This document shows, in pieces, positions 27,241 through 36,430 of a stretch of DNA of 64,000 nucleotides. The translations under genes were made by a program, and so were the position numbers. Position 1 is the stretch's first letter, and every line of letters begins with the position of its first letter. The DNA is from Bog-756 sp963727075. Lineage in GTDB: Bacteria > Actinomycetota > Acidimicrobiia > Acidimicrobiales > RAAP-2. The notes beneath the pieces were generated by a model. That model was not told the DNA's origin and made no database searches. It saw only the letters and a list, made by a program, of their open reading frames with translations. The stretch is from assembly GCA_963727075.1 (NCBI GenBank), contig CAVSET010000002.1:388121-452120 (forward strand), in the 5' to 3' direction.

Positions 27241-28644
27241 TCAGGAATCGCCGACGTGAGTGGGTGCACCCACATCGTGGTCGACCCCGGGCCCAGGCGG
27301 CGCTCCCTCGCGTGGGCGATCCTTGGTCGCCTGTAGGGCGACTTCGTAGACGGCTAAGAGCACTCCGATGATCAGGAAGCTCCACCAGGAGATGGCGACG
27401 ACGAACAGGAGAACCCCGGCAACGACTGCCCCTACCAGTTGGAGGCCGTCTGCATGCGCCCTTACCCAGGCTCCGGATCGGGCCCGGCGCTCGCCGCTAG
27501 CGGCCTCGACACCTCGACGCCAGGTCCGAGCCACGAACCGACGCAGGGCCACGGCCCACCGGTAGGGCCCGGTCACCAGGGCCACCACCAGGATCACCAG
27601 TGCGATGGCGAGGAGCCAGCCGGTGAGGATGAAGAACCCGTGCAACAAGTCCCCGAGCACGGTTTGGGCGACCTGGGGGTTGTTGGCACCGTTGGCCAGG
27701 GCGCCCTGCTCGTGGATGACGACCCGCCGCAGGACGATCAGCAGCAATGAGCTGGTGACCAGGAGCTGGACCAGGGTGCGACGCCGGGAGACAGAGAGCC
27801 ACAGGGTGAAGGCGATCAATGCCAGCGTGATCAGGGGCAAGGCGATGGTCAACCGGTCGAAGGCCTTGACCCCGCGCTGGGCGACAGCGAGATTGGTCGA
27901 TCGCACCAGCGTGATCTGGCCGTAGTTGGAGGGCAGCTGGACGCCGAGCGCCTTTGACAGCTTGTCCACCGCCTGTTTGGGCGGCTCCGCCGAGGTGATG
28001 GTAGGCAGGGAGACGTTTTTGCCGGTGAGGTTGGAAGCGAGCCCCGACACCGATCCCAGGGCCTTGTTGATCACCGGGACGGTGTTGAGAACGATATAGC
28101 CGTTCGCAGTGGAGACCGTCGCGGATTTCTGACCCCGGAGCACCGCCACCACCGTCTCATGGGTGGAGGTGAGCGTCTTGATCCAGATGGTCTGAAACCG
28201 GTCGGAACCCAAGACCGTTGCCAGTTGGTCCGTGACGTAGCTCTTGGTCGCCCCAGTGATGGGCACAGCAGCGAAGCTGACCTTGTCCGGCAACGCCTCT
28301 TTGAGGCGGGTTTGGAGCTGCAGCTGAGTGAACAGCTGATCCGTGGCCCGAGCGGCGACGGCCGAGTCCACCTCCGGGTGCTGGAAGACGGGGCCGACGG
28401 TGCCCACGAAGGTATCCGTGTTGAGCACGGTACGGTGCGCCCACACGACCATGGTGGACAGCACGACCAATATGCAGGTCAACGCAACGAGAATACCCAC
28501 GACCCCTCGCCGGAACCGCCGCGTGCGGGGGGCCTTCAGCCTCTCGACCTCCCGGGCCAAGGCATCCCGTTCCGTCTGGAGGTGTTCGAGATCCGCCTCG
28601 GTGTCGTCGACGGTCGGCTCGGGCTCAGGCCGGGGATCCGTCAT
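27241..28644 (-). CDS. large integral membrane protein of unknown function
   Basis: 467 residues. An acidic tail and a short coiled coil (about 17-40) precede the first helix (VVGILVALTCILVVLSTMVVW). Next is an extracytoplasmic domain of about 200 residues that begins VLNTDTFVGTVGPVFQHPEV. Four further hydrophobic segments follow, including LTIALPLITLALIAFTLWL and VLLFVVAISWWSFLIIGVLL. Architecture and opening motif match a conserved actinobacterial family without known function. The small membrane gene at 28801 lies upstream on the same strand, so both may follow the dormancy-box promoter at 29066-29108. Confidence 0.7.
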   Translation of the reverse strand: MTDPRPEPEPTVDDTEADLEHLQTERDALAREVERLKAPRTRRFRRGVVGILVALTCILVVLSTMVVWAHRTVLNTDTFVGTVGPVFQHPEVDSAVAARATDQLFTQLQLQTRLKEALPDKVSFAAVPITGATKSYVTDQLATVLGSDRFQTIWIKTLTSTHETVVAVLRGQKSATVSTANGYIVLNTVPVINKALGSVSGLASNLTGKNVSLPTITSAEPPKQAVDKLSKALGVQLPSNYGQITLVRSTNLAVAQRGVKAFDRLTIALPLITLALIAFTLWLSVSRRRTLVQLLVTSSLLLIVLRRVVIHEQGALANGANNPQVAQTVLGDLLHGFFILTGWLLAIALVILVVALVTGPYRWAVALRRFVARTWRRGVEAASGERRARSGAWVRAHADGLQLVGAVVAGVLLFVVAISWWSFLIIGVLLAVYEVALQATKDRPREGAPPGPGVDHDVGAPTHVGDS

Positions 28645-28800
28645 CGGGTCTCGACCTCGGGCCGAGGAACGATCCTCATGTCACCGACACCTGCGTGGAC
28701 ACCCGGATCGGCAATGGACGTTGCGGAAGCGATCCGTGGACTCCTGATCCAGTTAGGCATGAGCCTCCGCCGAAGACGGTCACGGTCAGAGATTACCCCG

Positions 28801-29061
28801 TCAGCTTCCGAAGCCTGACCGGTCTCCGGAACGGAGCAACCGCGCCAGCCATCTCCGGAGTAGTGCGAGAGCGATGACGAGCGCGGCCACGACCCCGAGG
28901 CCGACCAGGCCAGCCATTAGGGCCATGAGGCCGACTCGCTCGATGACAACCTCGTCCCTTTGGACTCTTGACAGCCCGCGTTCGATGTCGTCGAGAACCT
29001 CTAAAGCGACTTCTCCTGGACCTTCTCTGTGCCCATACTCTTCACTGGCGACTCTCATCAT
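28801..29061 (-). CDS. small one-helix membrane protein, paralogue of the 46632 gene
   Basis: 86 residues. An amphipathic N-terminal helix contains ALEVLDDIERGLSRVQRDEV, followed by VIERVGLMALMAGLVGLGVV as the membrane helix and a basic tail. The protein at 46632-46970 shares the pattern LE(V/I)(V/L)D(D/G)IE(R/H)GL(S/A)(R/E)VQRDE(V/I)V(I/V)ERVGL, so the two are paralogues. No family known to me. No Shine-Dalgarno sequence precedes ATG 29061, and the dormancy-box promoter predicts transcription starting on or next to this ATG. Confidence 0.7.
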   Translation of the reverse strand: MMRVASEEYGHREGPGEVALEVLDDIERGLSRVQRDEVVIERVGLMALMAGLVGLGVVAALVIALALLRRWLARLLRSGDRSGFGS

Positions 29062-29065
29062 TGTG

Positions 29066-29108
29066 ATTCTTCGCCGACTCCGCTTAGTCGTCTAGGGCCG
29101 AAGGTCCC
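29066..29108 (-). promoter_or_regulatory. dormancy-box promoter of the small membrane protein gene
   Basis: On the minus strand the box reads GGGACCTTCGGCCCT (29108-29094), identical to the consensus. Its centre, 29101, is 30 nt before AAGAAT (29071-29066). Only four nucleotides separate the hexamer from ATG 29061, predicting a leaderless mRNA. Confidence 0.75.
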
Positions 29109-29149
29109 GGGCTCGTCCCACTGGTGAGGCACTTTCCGGTCCGCTGCCA

Positions 29150-29809
29150 TCAGCCCCCGGAGACCACCACATAGATGCTGTTCCCGATCAGCCAGAATCC
29201 GAGTACCAGTGACACGATCATGATGACCTGGTCTGTGTGGCTGTCCAGCCACGAGCGGAGCCGGCCGAGCAGGGCCGCGCCCTTCGCGGGCCAGAACCCG
29301 ACGTAGATCTCCATCGTCAGGTAGGTGGCGGTTGCGACCAGGCAGAACATGATGAGCGCGAGGGAGGACTGCCACGAAGAGAGCTTCGCCTCGGTGATAG
29401 TGGCGACGCCGGCCGCTACGAGCCCCCAAGGTTGCGTGAGAGGGCCAAGGGCGATGGCGAACCACATCGACATGTTGTCGACACCCGTCTGCCACTTTGG
29501 GACCTCCTTGGGTCCCTTGGGTTGATCCAATCGTCGAGATCGGCGGTAACCAATGACGACAAGCACCACACCGATGGCGATCTTCACGGCTAGCGCCGCC
29601 AAGGAGGGCACGGTGCTCGGCTTGGGAGGGTTGTTCTGGGTGACGACCAGCGTGAACGCAATGACCAGGGCCAGTGACACGAGCCAGCCGACTATGAACG
29701 CGGCACCCTTCCGGACCCCGCTCTTCGAGGCGAGAACCAGAAGGAACGCCGTGAGCGGGATCGGCTCGAGTGTGATCACTAGGCCAATGAGCAGAAGGTT
29801 AAGGACCAC
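29150..29809 (-). CDS. GAP/Sap (LysE-like) family membrane protein
   Basis: 219 residues with six hydrophobic segments: LLLIGLVITLEPIPLTAFLLVL, AAFIVGWLVSLALVIAFTLVV, IAIGVVLVVIGY, PWGLVAAGVATI, SLALIMFCLVATATYL and VIMIVSLVLGFWLIG. The opening EPIPLTAFLLVLASKSGVRKG is characteristic of GAP/sulfolipid-1-addressing proteins, thought to move lipids or glycolipids across the membrane. The start is close to a likely minus-strand transcript from the dormancy box at 30285. It precedes the dormancy-box gene at 28801. Confidence 0.75.
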   Translation of the reverse strand: MVLNLLLIGLVITLEPIPLTAFLLVLASKSGVRKGAAFIVGWLVSLALVIAFTLVVTQNNPPKPSTVPSLAALAVKIAIGVVLVVIGYRRSRRLDQPKGPKEVPKWQTGVDNMSMWFAIALGPLTQPWGLVAAGVATITEAKLSSWQSSLALIMFCLVATATYLTMEIYVGFWPAKGAALLGRLRSWLDSHTDQVIMIVSLVLGFWLIGNSIYVVVSGG

Positions 29810-29968
29810 GATGCTTTCCGATCCCCTCTCCGTGGTCCGACGGCGACTGCGAACCCGTGCCGTTGCTGAGGTACCGAAGACAGATCATGGTCGTCGTGTC
29901 CGCAACCTCGGCCAGCCAGCGTCGCCACCAGTGGTCCCCATCACACGTCGGTCCGTCAGCCGCGGTCC

Positions 29969-30211
29969 TCATCGCCCACCTTCCCGCCCGCTGATCCCAC
30001 GATTCGAGCGGTACAGACCGGCGACCTTGGTGAGTGCCGCAGTGACGGGGATCAGCTGACCGACCAGCATCTCCAAGGCGGCTAACGTTCCACCAGGATT
30101 ACCGGCGGCACGAGGTTCCCTTGGCTGGTGGCGGTGAGCGCGTAAACGAAAAGAAGTGATCTTGTGGGAGGGAGCCGTCGCCTTGGGTGTCAAAGAACGG
30201 GCTCGGGTCAT
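29969..30211 (-). CDS. possible small protein downstream of a dormancy box
   Basis: 80 codons from ATG 30211, with GGTGGGAG just upstream. The first half is rich in Arg, His and Pro; the second has one moderately hydrophobic stretch (TLAALEMLVGQLIPVTAALTKVAGLY). No family recognised. Its only support is the ribosome-binding site and its position about 40 nt after the start predicted from the box at 30285-30299. It could equally be untranslated leader for the GAP gene. Confidence 0.3.
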   Translation of the reverse strand: MTRARSLTPKATAPSHKITSFRLRAHRHQPREPRAAGNPGGTLAALEMLVGQLIPVTAALTKVAGLYRSNRGISGREGGR

Positions 30212-30256
30212 TCACTCCCACCGATCGTAGAAGGGCTTCTTGTTTCACTGGGCCCA

Positions 30257-30299
30257 AGGATTACTGGCATGAGAGCAACCGGCCAGGGCCTAAGGTCCC
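30257..30299 (-). promoter_or_regulatory. dormancy-box promoter, minus strand
   Basis: On the minus strand the box reads GGGACCTTAGGCCCT (30299-30285). Its centre, 30292, is 30 nt before AATCCT (30262-30257). The plus direction has GGAAGG at that distance and fails, so transcription should run toward 30211 and the GAP gene rather than the sulfatase. A degenerate copy GGGCCCAAGGATTA lies at 30250-30263. Confidence 0.5.
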
Positions 30300-30540
30300 T
30301 TCATCGTCCGATACTTCCTGTTGGAAGGTGGATGACATGACGTCGATCGCGTTGTGGAGATGATCACGCTTTCCACTTAGTTGCGGGATGACTACAGATG
30401 AAAGGGCAGCTCACCGGCATCGGATGGCATATCCGGCACCTCACCTGTCGAAGCAGAGTTGCTGGCACACCGCTATAGGATGCGGTACGACATGAACCTG
30501 TGTTGACAATCAGACTTCCGACGGATCCCCCTGGACCGAA

Positions 30541-32910
30541 GTGAGGAACACAGCATTGCCGAAGCACTACAAGGGGAAGATCGCCCTCGACATCCGGGAC
30601 TCCGTCCCCGACTGGTCGACCTTTACCGCGCCGCAGGCCACCGAAGGCGCTCCCAATGTCCTGTTCATCGCGTGGGACGACGTCGGCTACGGCACGATGG
30701 ACGTGTACGGGGGTCCCGTCGAGACCCCGACCATGCGCCGCATCGCCGACCGGGGTGTACGGTTCTCGAACTTCCACACGACAGCGCTCTGCTCGCCGAC
30801 GCGCTCGTCGCTGCTAACCGGCCGCAATGCCACCTCCAATGGCATGGCTACGATCGCCGAGTTCGCCAGTGGGTTCCCCGGGATCTCGACACGGATCCCG
30901 TTCGAGAACGGATTCATCTCGGAGGTGCTCGCCGGGCGCGGCTACAACACCTACTGCGTGGGCAAGTGGCACCTCGTTCCCGGCGAGGAGTCCAACATGG
31001 CCGCCTACAAGGGACGCTGGCCGCTGGGGCGCGGTTTCGAGCGCTTCTACGGTTACCTGGGCGGGGAGTCCAGTTCGTGGTACCCGGACCTCGTCCACGA
31101 CAACCACCAGATCGAGGCACCGGGGACGCCCGAGGATGGCTACCACCTGAGCAAGGACCTGTCCGACAAGGCCATCGAGTTCATCCGTGACGCCAAGGCG
31201 GTCGAGCCGGACAAGCCGTTCTTCATGTACCTGGCCCCCCAGGCGGGCCATGCGCCGCACCACGTGCCGAAGGAGTGGGCCGACAGGTACACGAGGAATT
31301 TCGACGAGGGGTACGAAGCCATCCGGCCGGGCATCCTCCAGCGCCAGATCGATCTCGGACTCCTCCCCGAAGGTACCGAGCTGTCGGGGATCAACCCCCA
31401 CGGGGGGAGGACCGCCACCGGGCCGGACGGGCAGCCCTGGCCCGTCCTCGACACCGTCCGCCCCTGGGACACGCTGTCCGACGACGAGAAGCGGCTCTTC
31501 TCGCGGATGGCCGAAGTGTTCGCCGGCTACATCTCCTACGCCGACGATCAGCTCGGCCGGGTGATCGACTATTTGGAGAGTGCCGGCCAACTGGACAACA
31601 CCCTCGTCGTCGTCGTCTCCGACAACGGGGCGAGCGGCGAGGGCGGCCCGAACGGCTCCTTCAACGAGTGGAGGTTCTTCAACGGCGTGGCCGACACCAC
31701 CGAGCTGACGCTCCCCCACATCGACGAACTGGGCGGCCCGGCGTCGTACAACCACTACAACACCGGATGGGCCTGGGCCTTCGACACGCCCTTCCCGTAC
31801 TGGAAGCGGTGGGCGGGATACGAGGGCGGCGTGGCCGACATGTGCCTGGTCTCCTGGCCGGCGCGAATCGAACCACAGCGAGCGGCGCTCCCGCAGTACA
31901 TCCACGCGGTGGATGTCGTCCCGACCGTCTACGAGCTCCTGGGCATCGAGCCGCCCGAGGTCATCAACGGCTACACGCAGAGCCCCATTGAGGGCGAGAG
32001 CTTCGCTGCGGCCCTGTCCGACGCCGGCGCTCCAAGTAAAGAGACCCAGTTCTACGCCATGCTTGGCCAGCGCTCGCTCTACCACCAGGGGTGGCTCGCA
32101 TGTGCCCTTCACCCACCGATCTCCGGTTGGGGCAAGTTCGAGCACGACGTTTGGGAGCTCTACCATCTGGAGAAAGACCGGGCCCAGACCAGGAACCTCG
32201 CGGACGAGGAGCCCGAGCGGCTCGAGATGTTGAAGAGCCTCTGGTTCTACTACGCCGGCATCTACAAGGGGTTGCCCCTCGACGACCGGTCTGCGATCGA
32301 GCAGGTGCTGGCCGAGCGGCCACGCGCGACTCCGGACCGGGACCACTACGTGTACTACCCCGACTGTGCCGACGTTCCGGAGAGTGCGGGTGTGGCCATC
32401 AACGGTCGGTCGTACACGATCGCCGGTGGGGTCCAGGTGGATTCGCCCGACGCCGAAGGTGTCCTTTACGCCCACGGCGGTGTAGCGGGGGGCCACAGCC
32501 TCTACGTCCAGGACAAGCGCCTCCGGTACGCGTTCAACTGGATCGGGACCAAGCTGCAGTACGTCGTGGCCGATCGGGACCTGAGCCCGGGGCAGCACGT
32601 CCTCGCTGCCGACTTCGCCATGACCGGTCCGAGTGCCGATCCGGACCTGCCCGGCTTCGAGGGCACGCTCTCCCTTTATGTCGACGACGAACAGGTCGGC
32701 TCCGGGCAGATCGTGACTCAACCTGGCTTCTTCTGTCTGGTCGGTGACGGCATTTGCGTGGGTCGGGACAGTGCCTCGCCGGTCACCCCGGACTACCGTT
32801 CGCCGTTCACGTTCAACGGTGGCACGATCCACAAGGTGGTCGTCGACGTTTCCGGGGAGCGCTACGTCGACCACGAGGCCCAGGTCCGGGCGTGGTTGTG
32901 GATCGACTGA
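30541..32910 (+). CDS. arylsulfatase (type I sulfatase)
   Basis: 789 residues, the size of large actinobacterial arylsulfatases. Metal-binding Asp46-Asp47 lie in VLFIAWDDVGYG. The formylglycine signature is CSPTRSSLLTGR with Cys84, so a formylglycine-generating enzyme is needed. VGKWHLVP and VVVSDNGASGEGG supply further active-site residues. The C-terminal 150 residues form a beta-rich accessory domain. No signal peptide, so probably cytosolic. Start is GTG 30541; TTG 30556 behind GTGAGGAA is a good alternative. Hydrolyses a sulfate ester; substrate unknown. Confidence 0.9.
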   Translation: MRNTALPKHYKGKIALDIRDSVPDWSTFTAPQATEGAPNVLFIAWDDVGYGTMDVYGGPVETPTMRRIADRGVRFSNFHTTALCSPTRSSLLTGRNATSNGMATIAEFASGFPGISTRIPFENGFISEVLAGRGYNTYCVGKWHLVPGEESNMAAYKGRWPLGRGFERFYGYLGGESSSWYPDLVHDNHQIEAPGTPEDGYHLSKDLSDKAIEFIRDAKAVEPDKPFFMYLAPQAGHAPHHVPKEWADRYTRNFDEGYEAIRPGILQRQIDLGLLPEGTELSGINPHGGRTATGPDGQPWPVLDTVRPWDTLSDDEKRLFSRMAEVFAGYISYADDQLGRVIDYLESAGQLDNTLVVVVSDNGASGEGGPNGSFNEWRFFNGVADTTELTLPHIDELGGPASYNHYNTGWAWAFDTPFPYWKRWAGYEGGVADMCLVSWPARIEPQRAALPQYIHAVDVVPTVYELLGIEPPEVINGYTQSPIEGESFAAALSDAGAPSKETQFYAMLGQRSLYHQGWLACALHPPISGWGKFEHDVWELYHLEKDRAQTRNLADEEPERLEMLKSLWFYYAGIYKGLPLDDRSAIEQVLAERPRATPDRDHYVYYPDCADVPESAGVAINGRSYTIAGGVQVDSPDAEGVLYAHGGVAGGHSLYVQDKRLRYAFNWIGTKLQYVVADRDLSPGQHVLAADFAMTGPSADPDLPGFEGTLSLYVDDEQVGSGQIVTQPGFFCLVGDGICVGRDSASPVTPDYRSPFTFNGGTIHKVVVDVSGERYVDHEAQVRAWLWID

Positions 32911-33199
32911 CACCGGCAGGACGGTTCCGGATGGAGCCCCGTCCGGACCTAGTCGTCAGCGGGAGCTCGGCCGGCTCACACCTGTCGAGCAAGGGACCAT
33001 CCTGTGGGCGCCAAGAACGTCATCCACATCACGCCACCAGGCGCTAATCGTGGAGAGGTCCGCCGAAGCGATCCGAGCGCTGAGTCGTGAAGGTCGAAAC
33101 TCCTCATTGACGGTGACCGACGCATCATCCGGCGCGATGTCTGAACGTCCATTCGTGGCTTTCATGTGTCGCCGGACATCCCCCATAGCGCTCGGGCCT

Positions 33200-34021
33200 C
33201 TACGCCTGATCCGAGCCGCAGGCGACGACGCCTTGAGAGGTGTACTCAAATCGTGCCGTACGAGCGATCGACCAGTCCATCTCTACGGGCTGGCGGACCT
33301 CCAGTGCAAGTCTGGCGCCAACATTCATCGAGTCAGACAGCCGCAACACTCCATAGGAGTTCGGTGTCCCCCTGGTTCGTCTGCTGGTTGCCGTACCCGC
33401 CACCACGGCCAAGGCCGAGTGCCGGCCCTCGAGAGCGTTGAGAGACACAACGTCTATTGACGCGGTGTGCGTGTGCCCGGACATCAGCACCGCCACACCG
33501 GCCTGTGCACAGGCGTCGACGAGGAGCCCGCGACCGACCAGCCCGGACAGGCCCGGAGGTAAGACCGGATGGTGCGTGACCAGAAGCCGCCATAGGCCAG
33601 CTGGACTGTTGCCGAGGGCATCCCGGACGATTCCAACTTGACGGGGCGACACGTGCCCGGCCTTCCAGCGCCACGCCGGCATGGTGTCGAGCCCGACGAC
33701 GGCCAGACCGGGAACGACGACAACTGGGTCGAGTTCCGTGCTGATGTATCGCTCATACCGCCGAGTCCGCGACACCAGCCGCTTTGGAAGATTGACTAGT
33801 GGGAGGTCGTGGTTTCCCACGACAGTGAGCACAGGGCCAGGCATTCGTTCCAGGTAGTCCCGCGCTCTGCTGAACTGTTCGCGGCGTGCCCGCTGGGTCA
33901 GGTCACCGGAGACGACCACCAGATCAGGTCGCTGGGTCGCCACGTCAGTGAGCAGCGATTCAGCGAGTTCCTCCCGATGGGCACCGAAATGGATGTCCGA
34001 CAGGTGAACAATGACGGGCAT
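33200..34021 (-). CDS. metallophosphoesterase
   Basis: 273 residues with the full calcineurin-like set: SDIHFG (Asp9, His11), VVSGDLTQ (about 36-43), VVGNHDLP (about 67-74), THHP (about 149-152) and SGHTHT (about 180-185). The layout is close to class III cyclic-nucleotide phosphodiesterases and to UDP-diacylglucosamine-type enzymes; the exact substrate is open. It lies 53 nt downstream of the PAP2 gene on the same strand, so a phospholipid or nucleotide role in the envelope is a fair guess. Confidence 0.85.
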   Translation of the reverse strand: MPVIVHLSDIHFGAHREELAESLLTDVATQRPDLVVVSGDLTQRARREQFSRARDYLERMPGPVLTVVGNHDLPLVNLPKRLVSRTRRYERYISTELDPVVVVPGLAVVGLDTMPAWRWKAGHVSPRQVGIVRDALGNSPAGLWRLLVTHHPVLPPGLSGLVGRGLLVDACAQAGVAVLMSGHTHTASIDVVSLNALEGRHSALAVVAGTATSRRTRGTPNSYGVLRLSDSMNVGARLALEVRQPVEMDWSIARTARFEYTSQGVVACGSDQA

Positions 34022-34074
34022 TCCCCACTATCGCAGGTCGGTGTCCCGATGCCCGGGAACCCCGATCGAAGCGA

Positions 34075-34824
34075 TCATTTCGCGGATCGGGAATCGGTAG
34101 CAGCCTCCAGTTCTGACCGGTCAGACCATTCAGCAGACTCCTTCACCGGAGACGAATACGAGGGCATTGGAAGGTAAGGGGCGAAGAGACAGGCGGTGGC
34201 CGCCAGCCATGCGCCAACAACAAGAACGCTGGCGATCACGTCGGTCGTCCAGTGCACGCCGAGTTCCGCACGTGAGAACCCCACTGCTGCCACAGCGAGC
34301 ACCGCCCCGATGGAGGTAGCCACCCGAGCTGTTCGGAGACGGATCAGCAGGAGCGAAACGAAGGCCAGGTTGGTGAACACGAGTGTCGCGTTGGCGGCAT
34401 GCCCCGAAGGAAAGGAACCTCCGTGCGCGCTGACCAACCAGACGATCTGGGGCGGTCGCTGACGGTCCACCAGGCCCTTGGCGATGTTCACAGAGGAAAC
34501 CTCACCGACCCAGGCCACAGCGGCCAGAATCAGGACGGTCAGTGGCAACCGTCGGATGGCCACCAGTACCAGGAAGATCCCCCCGGTGACCGCCACGGCC
34601 ACCCACGAACCTGCCCATGTGATGATCTTCATCATTGTATCGAGTGCAGGAGTGCGGTGAGCTACGACCGAGGACGTGATGTGAGCGTCGAAGTGTGCAA
34701 TCGCTTCCGAATGCGCGACGAGCTCACCGCTAGCGATCAGCAGGCCGGTAAGCAGTATCCACGTGAGTCCCAGCAGCAAGGCGCGGACAGCAGTGGCCCG
34801 GCGAGCAAGGGGGTCCGACGACAC
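34075..34824 (-). CDS. PAP2-family membrane phosphatase
   Basis: 249 residues with about six helices. The three phosphatase motifs are complete: KGLVDRQRPP, FPSGHAAN and SRAELGVHWTTDV. They act on lipid phosphates such as phosphatidate or undecaprenyl diphosphate at the outer face of the membrane. Upstream partner of the metallophosphoesterase, and divergent from the diacylglycerol-kinase-like gene, which makes the phosphatidate such an enzyme would consume. Confidence 0.88.
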   Translation of the reverse strand: MSSDPLARRATAVRALLLGLTWILLTGLLIASGELVAHSEAIAHFDAHITSSVVAHRTPALDTMMKIITWAGSWVAVAVTGGIFLVLVAIRRLPLTVLILAAVAWVGEVSSVNIAKGLVDRQRPPQIVWLVSAHGGSFPSGHAANATLVFTNLAFVSLLLIRLRTARVATSIGAVLAVAAVGFSRAELGVHWTTDVIASVLVVGAWLAATACLFAPYLPMPSYSSPVKESAEWSDRSELEAATDSRSAK

Positions 34825-34929
34825 CCCACCACGATACCGGTGTCGATCCGGTCCTTTCGGTCGATCCGACCGTGCCGTGATCCGTCGAATCGGTCCAGGG
34901 GAATTGGGGACGACGTCGGAGGGGATCGA

Positions 34930-34972
34930 GGGTCTTTGGACCCTAGCGCCTGGGCCACCGCAGCCCTAGCGT
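34930..34972 (+). promoter_or_regulatory. dormancy-box promoter of the lipid-kinase gene
   Basis: The box GGGTCTTTGGACCCT (34930-34944) has its centre, 34937, 30 nt before TAGCGT (34967-34972). The minus direction gives CCAATT and does not fit. The predicted start near 34979 leaves a very short leader carrying AGGAGG. Confidence 0.65.
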
Positions 34973-34989
34973 GATCCGAGGAGGTGCTG

Positions 34990-36375
34990 ATGAATACGAC
35001 TACAGCGGGGGATTTGAGCAGAGTCAGCTGGCGCGAACGTGGTTTGGCGCTGGGTTCGCTTGGATGCGGACTGGTGCTGACCGTAGCGCTCTTGGCATTT
35101 GTGGCCCGAAATCTCTTCTTCCTCGTTGTCGCTCTGGTTGGATTCGCACTCACGGTCGGTGGGTTGTGGTGGGCGGTTACTGAGCGGATGCCACGTCGGG
35201 CTGTCGGTATCGCCGGGAGCGTCGTCGGTGTGGTGCTGATAGTCCTGGCGACGTTCCGGGCGACTCCTCAGGCCGATCGTCCTTTGCTGCGGATAGCGCT
35301 CCTGGCGGTACTGCTGGGTGCTGCTGTAGGGCTTGGTCGAGCCGCTCTCATACGCGACCTTCACGAGCATGACGAGCGTCAACCAGCCTCGGTCAGACGA
35401 CCCCAGCACCCGGTGTTGATCTGCAACCCCTGGTCAGGGGGGGGCAAGGTGGCAGAATTCGGTTTGGTCGATCTGGCAAGGGACCTCGGAGTCGAAGTTG
35501 TCATGCTCGATCACGGTCTTGACCTCGAACAGCTGGCACGCGATGCCATCACCCGCGGGGCCGACTGCCTGGGGATGGCTGGTGGTGACGGATCCCAGGC
35601 ACTGGTCGCCTCTATTGCTATCGAGCACAATCTCCCGTTCGTGTGCGTGTCGGCCGGCACGCGAAACCACTTCGCCCTCGACCTCGGGATCGATCGGGAG
35701 AATCCCCGTCTCAGCCTCAATGCTTTTCACGATGGCATCGAACGCAGAATCGATTACGCCACCGTTGGGGATCGCCTGTTCGTCAACAATGTGTCGCTCG
35801 GCATCTATGCCACGATCGTGCAACAAGAGGGCTACCGGGAGGCCAAGTCCGAAACCACCAAGACGATGCTGCCCGAGATGCTGGGCCGAACGGACGAGCC
35901 CTTCGACCTCCAGTTCACCGAGCCCAGCGGCGTTGAGGTCGACGGCGCGTTCCTGATTCAGGTGTCAAACAACCCCTACGTCCTGGGTGCCACCCTGGAT
36001 GCGTCCCAACGCCGGCGGCTCGATACTGGAAAGCTGGGCGTCGTCGCCATCTCCGCCAGCACTGGGAGTGAGGCGGCCCAAGTGTTTACCCTTTCGGCGC
36101 TCGGGCAGCGTCGCCGGAGCAAGTATTGGCACGAGTTCACCACAGAGCACTTCGAGGTTCGGTCTCGGTCCGGCAAGGCCTACGCTGGCATCGACGGTGA
36201 GGCTCTGGAACTTGCAACCCCTCTAGAGTTCCAGATTTATCCGGGGGGTCTGCGGCTCCTTGTCCCCGAGGGGAACCTCACGGCCTCCGAGCGTCGCCGG
36301 GCCCGGGATATCTCAGTCGGCGACTTGGTCGCCATCGCCCGTGGCATTGACCCGATCGTAGAGTCCGATCCTTGA
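34990..36375 (+). CDS. diacylglycerol/lipid kinase-like protein with membrane N-terminus
   Basis: 461 residues from ATG 34990, with AGGAGG at 34979-34984. Residues 1-125 hold three to four hydrophobic segments. The kinase catalytic domain starts PVLICNPWSGGGKV, has GGDGS at about 198-202, SAGTRNHFALDLG near 222 and VNNVSLGIYA near 262. GIDGEAL (about 398) is the C-terminal lobe signature. This is the DAGK/sphingosine-kinase fold, predicted to phosphorylate a lipid with ATP. The Arg in SAGTRNHFA replaces the more common Gly-Asn pattern (GTGND), so it is a divergent subgroup. Confidence 0.85.
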   Translation: MNTTTAGDLSRVSWRERGLALGSLGCGLVLTVALLAFVARNLFFLVVALVGFALTVGGLWWAVTERMPRRAVGIAGSVVGVVLIVLATFRATPQADRPLLRIALLAVLLGAAVGLGRAALIRDLHEHDERQPASVRRPQHPVLICNPWSGGGKVAEFGLVDLARDLGVEVVMLDHGLDLEQLARDAITRGADCLGMAGGDGSQALVASIAIEHNLPFVCVSAGTRNHFALDLGIDRENPRLSLNAFHDGIERRIDYATVGDRLFVNNVSLGIYATIVQQEGYREAKSETTKTMLPEMLGRTDEPFDLQFTEPSGVEVDGAFLIQVSNNPYVLGATLDASQRRRLDTGKLGVVAISASTGSEAAQVFTLSALGQRRRSKYWHEFTTEHFEVRSRSGKAYAGIDGEALELATPLEFQIYPGGLRLLVPEGNLTASERRRARDISVGDLVAIARGIDPIVESDP

Positions 36376-36430
36376 TCCGGTGATTCACTATGGCCGAACG
36401 AACTGAGATAGGCAGGGTGGCATCGATAGC

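Larger units (their letters stand above)
29810..30540. other. 731-bp region between the GAP gene and the sulfatase
   Basis: Contains the dormancy box at 30257-30299, a weak minus-strand frame (29969-30211) and, on the plus strand before the sulfatase, a short 8-codon frame (ATG 30336, MTSIALWR) after GGAAGG. No other gene can be supported. Confidence 0.45.

Noticed and set aside
30814..32913. About 700-codon minus-strand open frame opposite the arylsulfatase
   Set aside because: The plus strand carries the CSPTR sulfatase signature and metal ligands; the antisense frame is a GC-codon artefact without any motif. The same holds for minus-strand frames opposite the MMPL, zwf and DUF2267/HhH genes.
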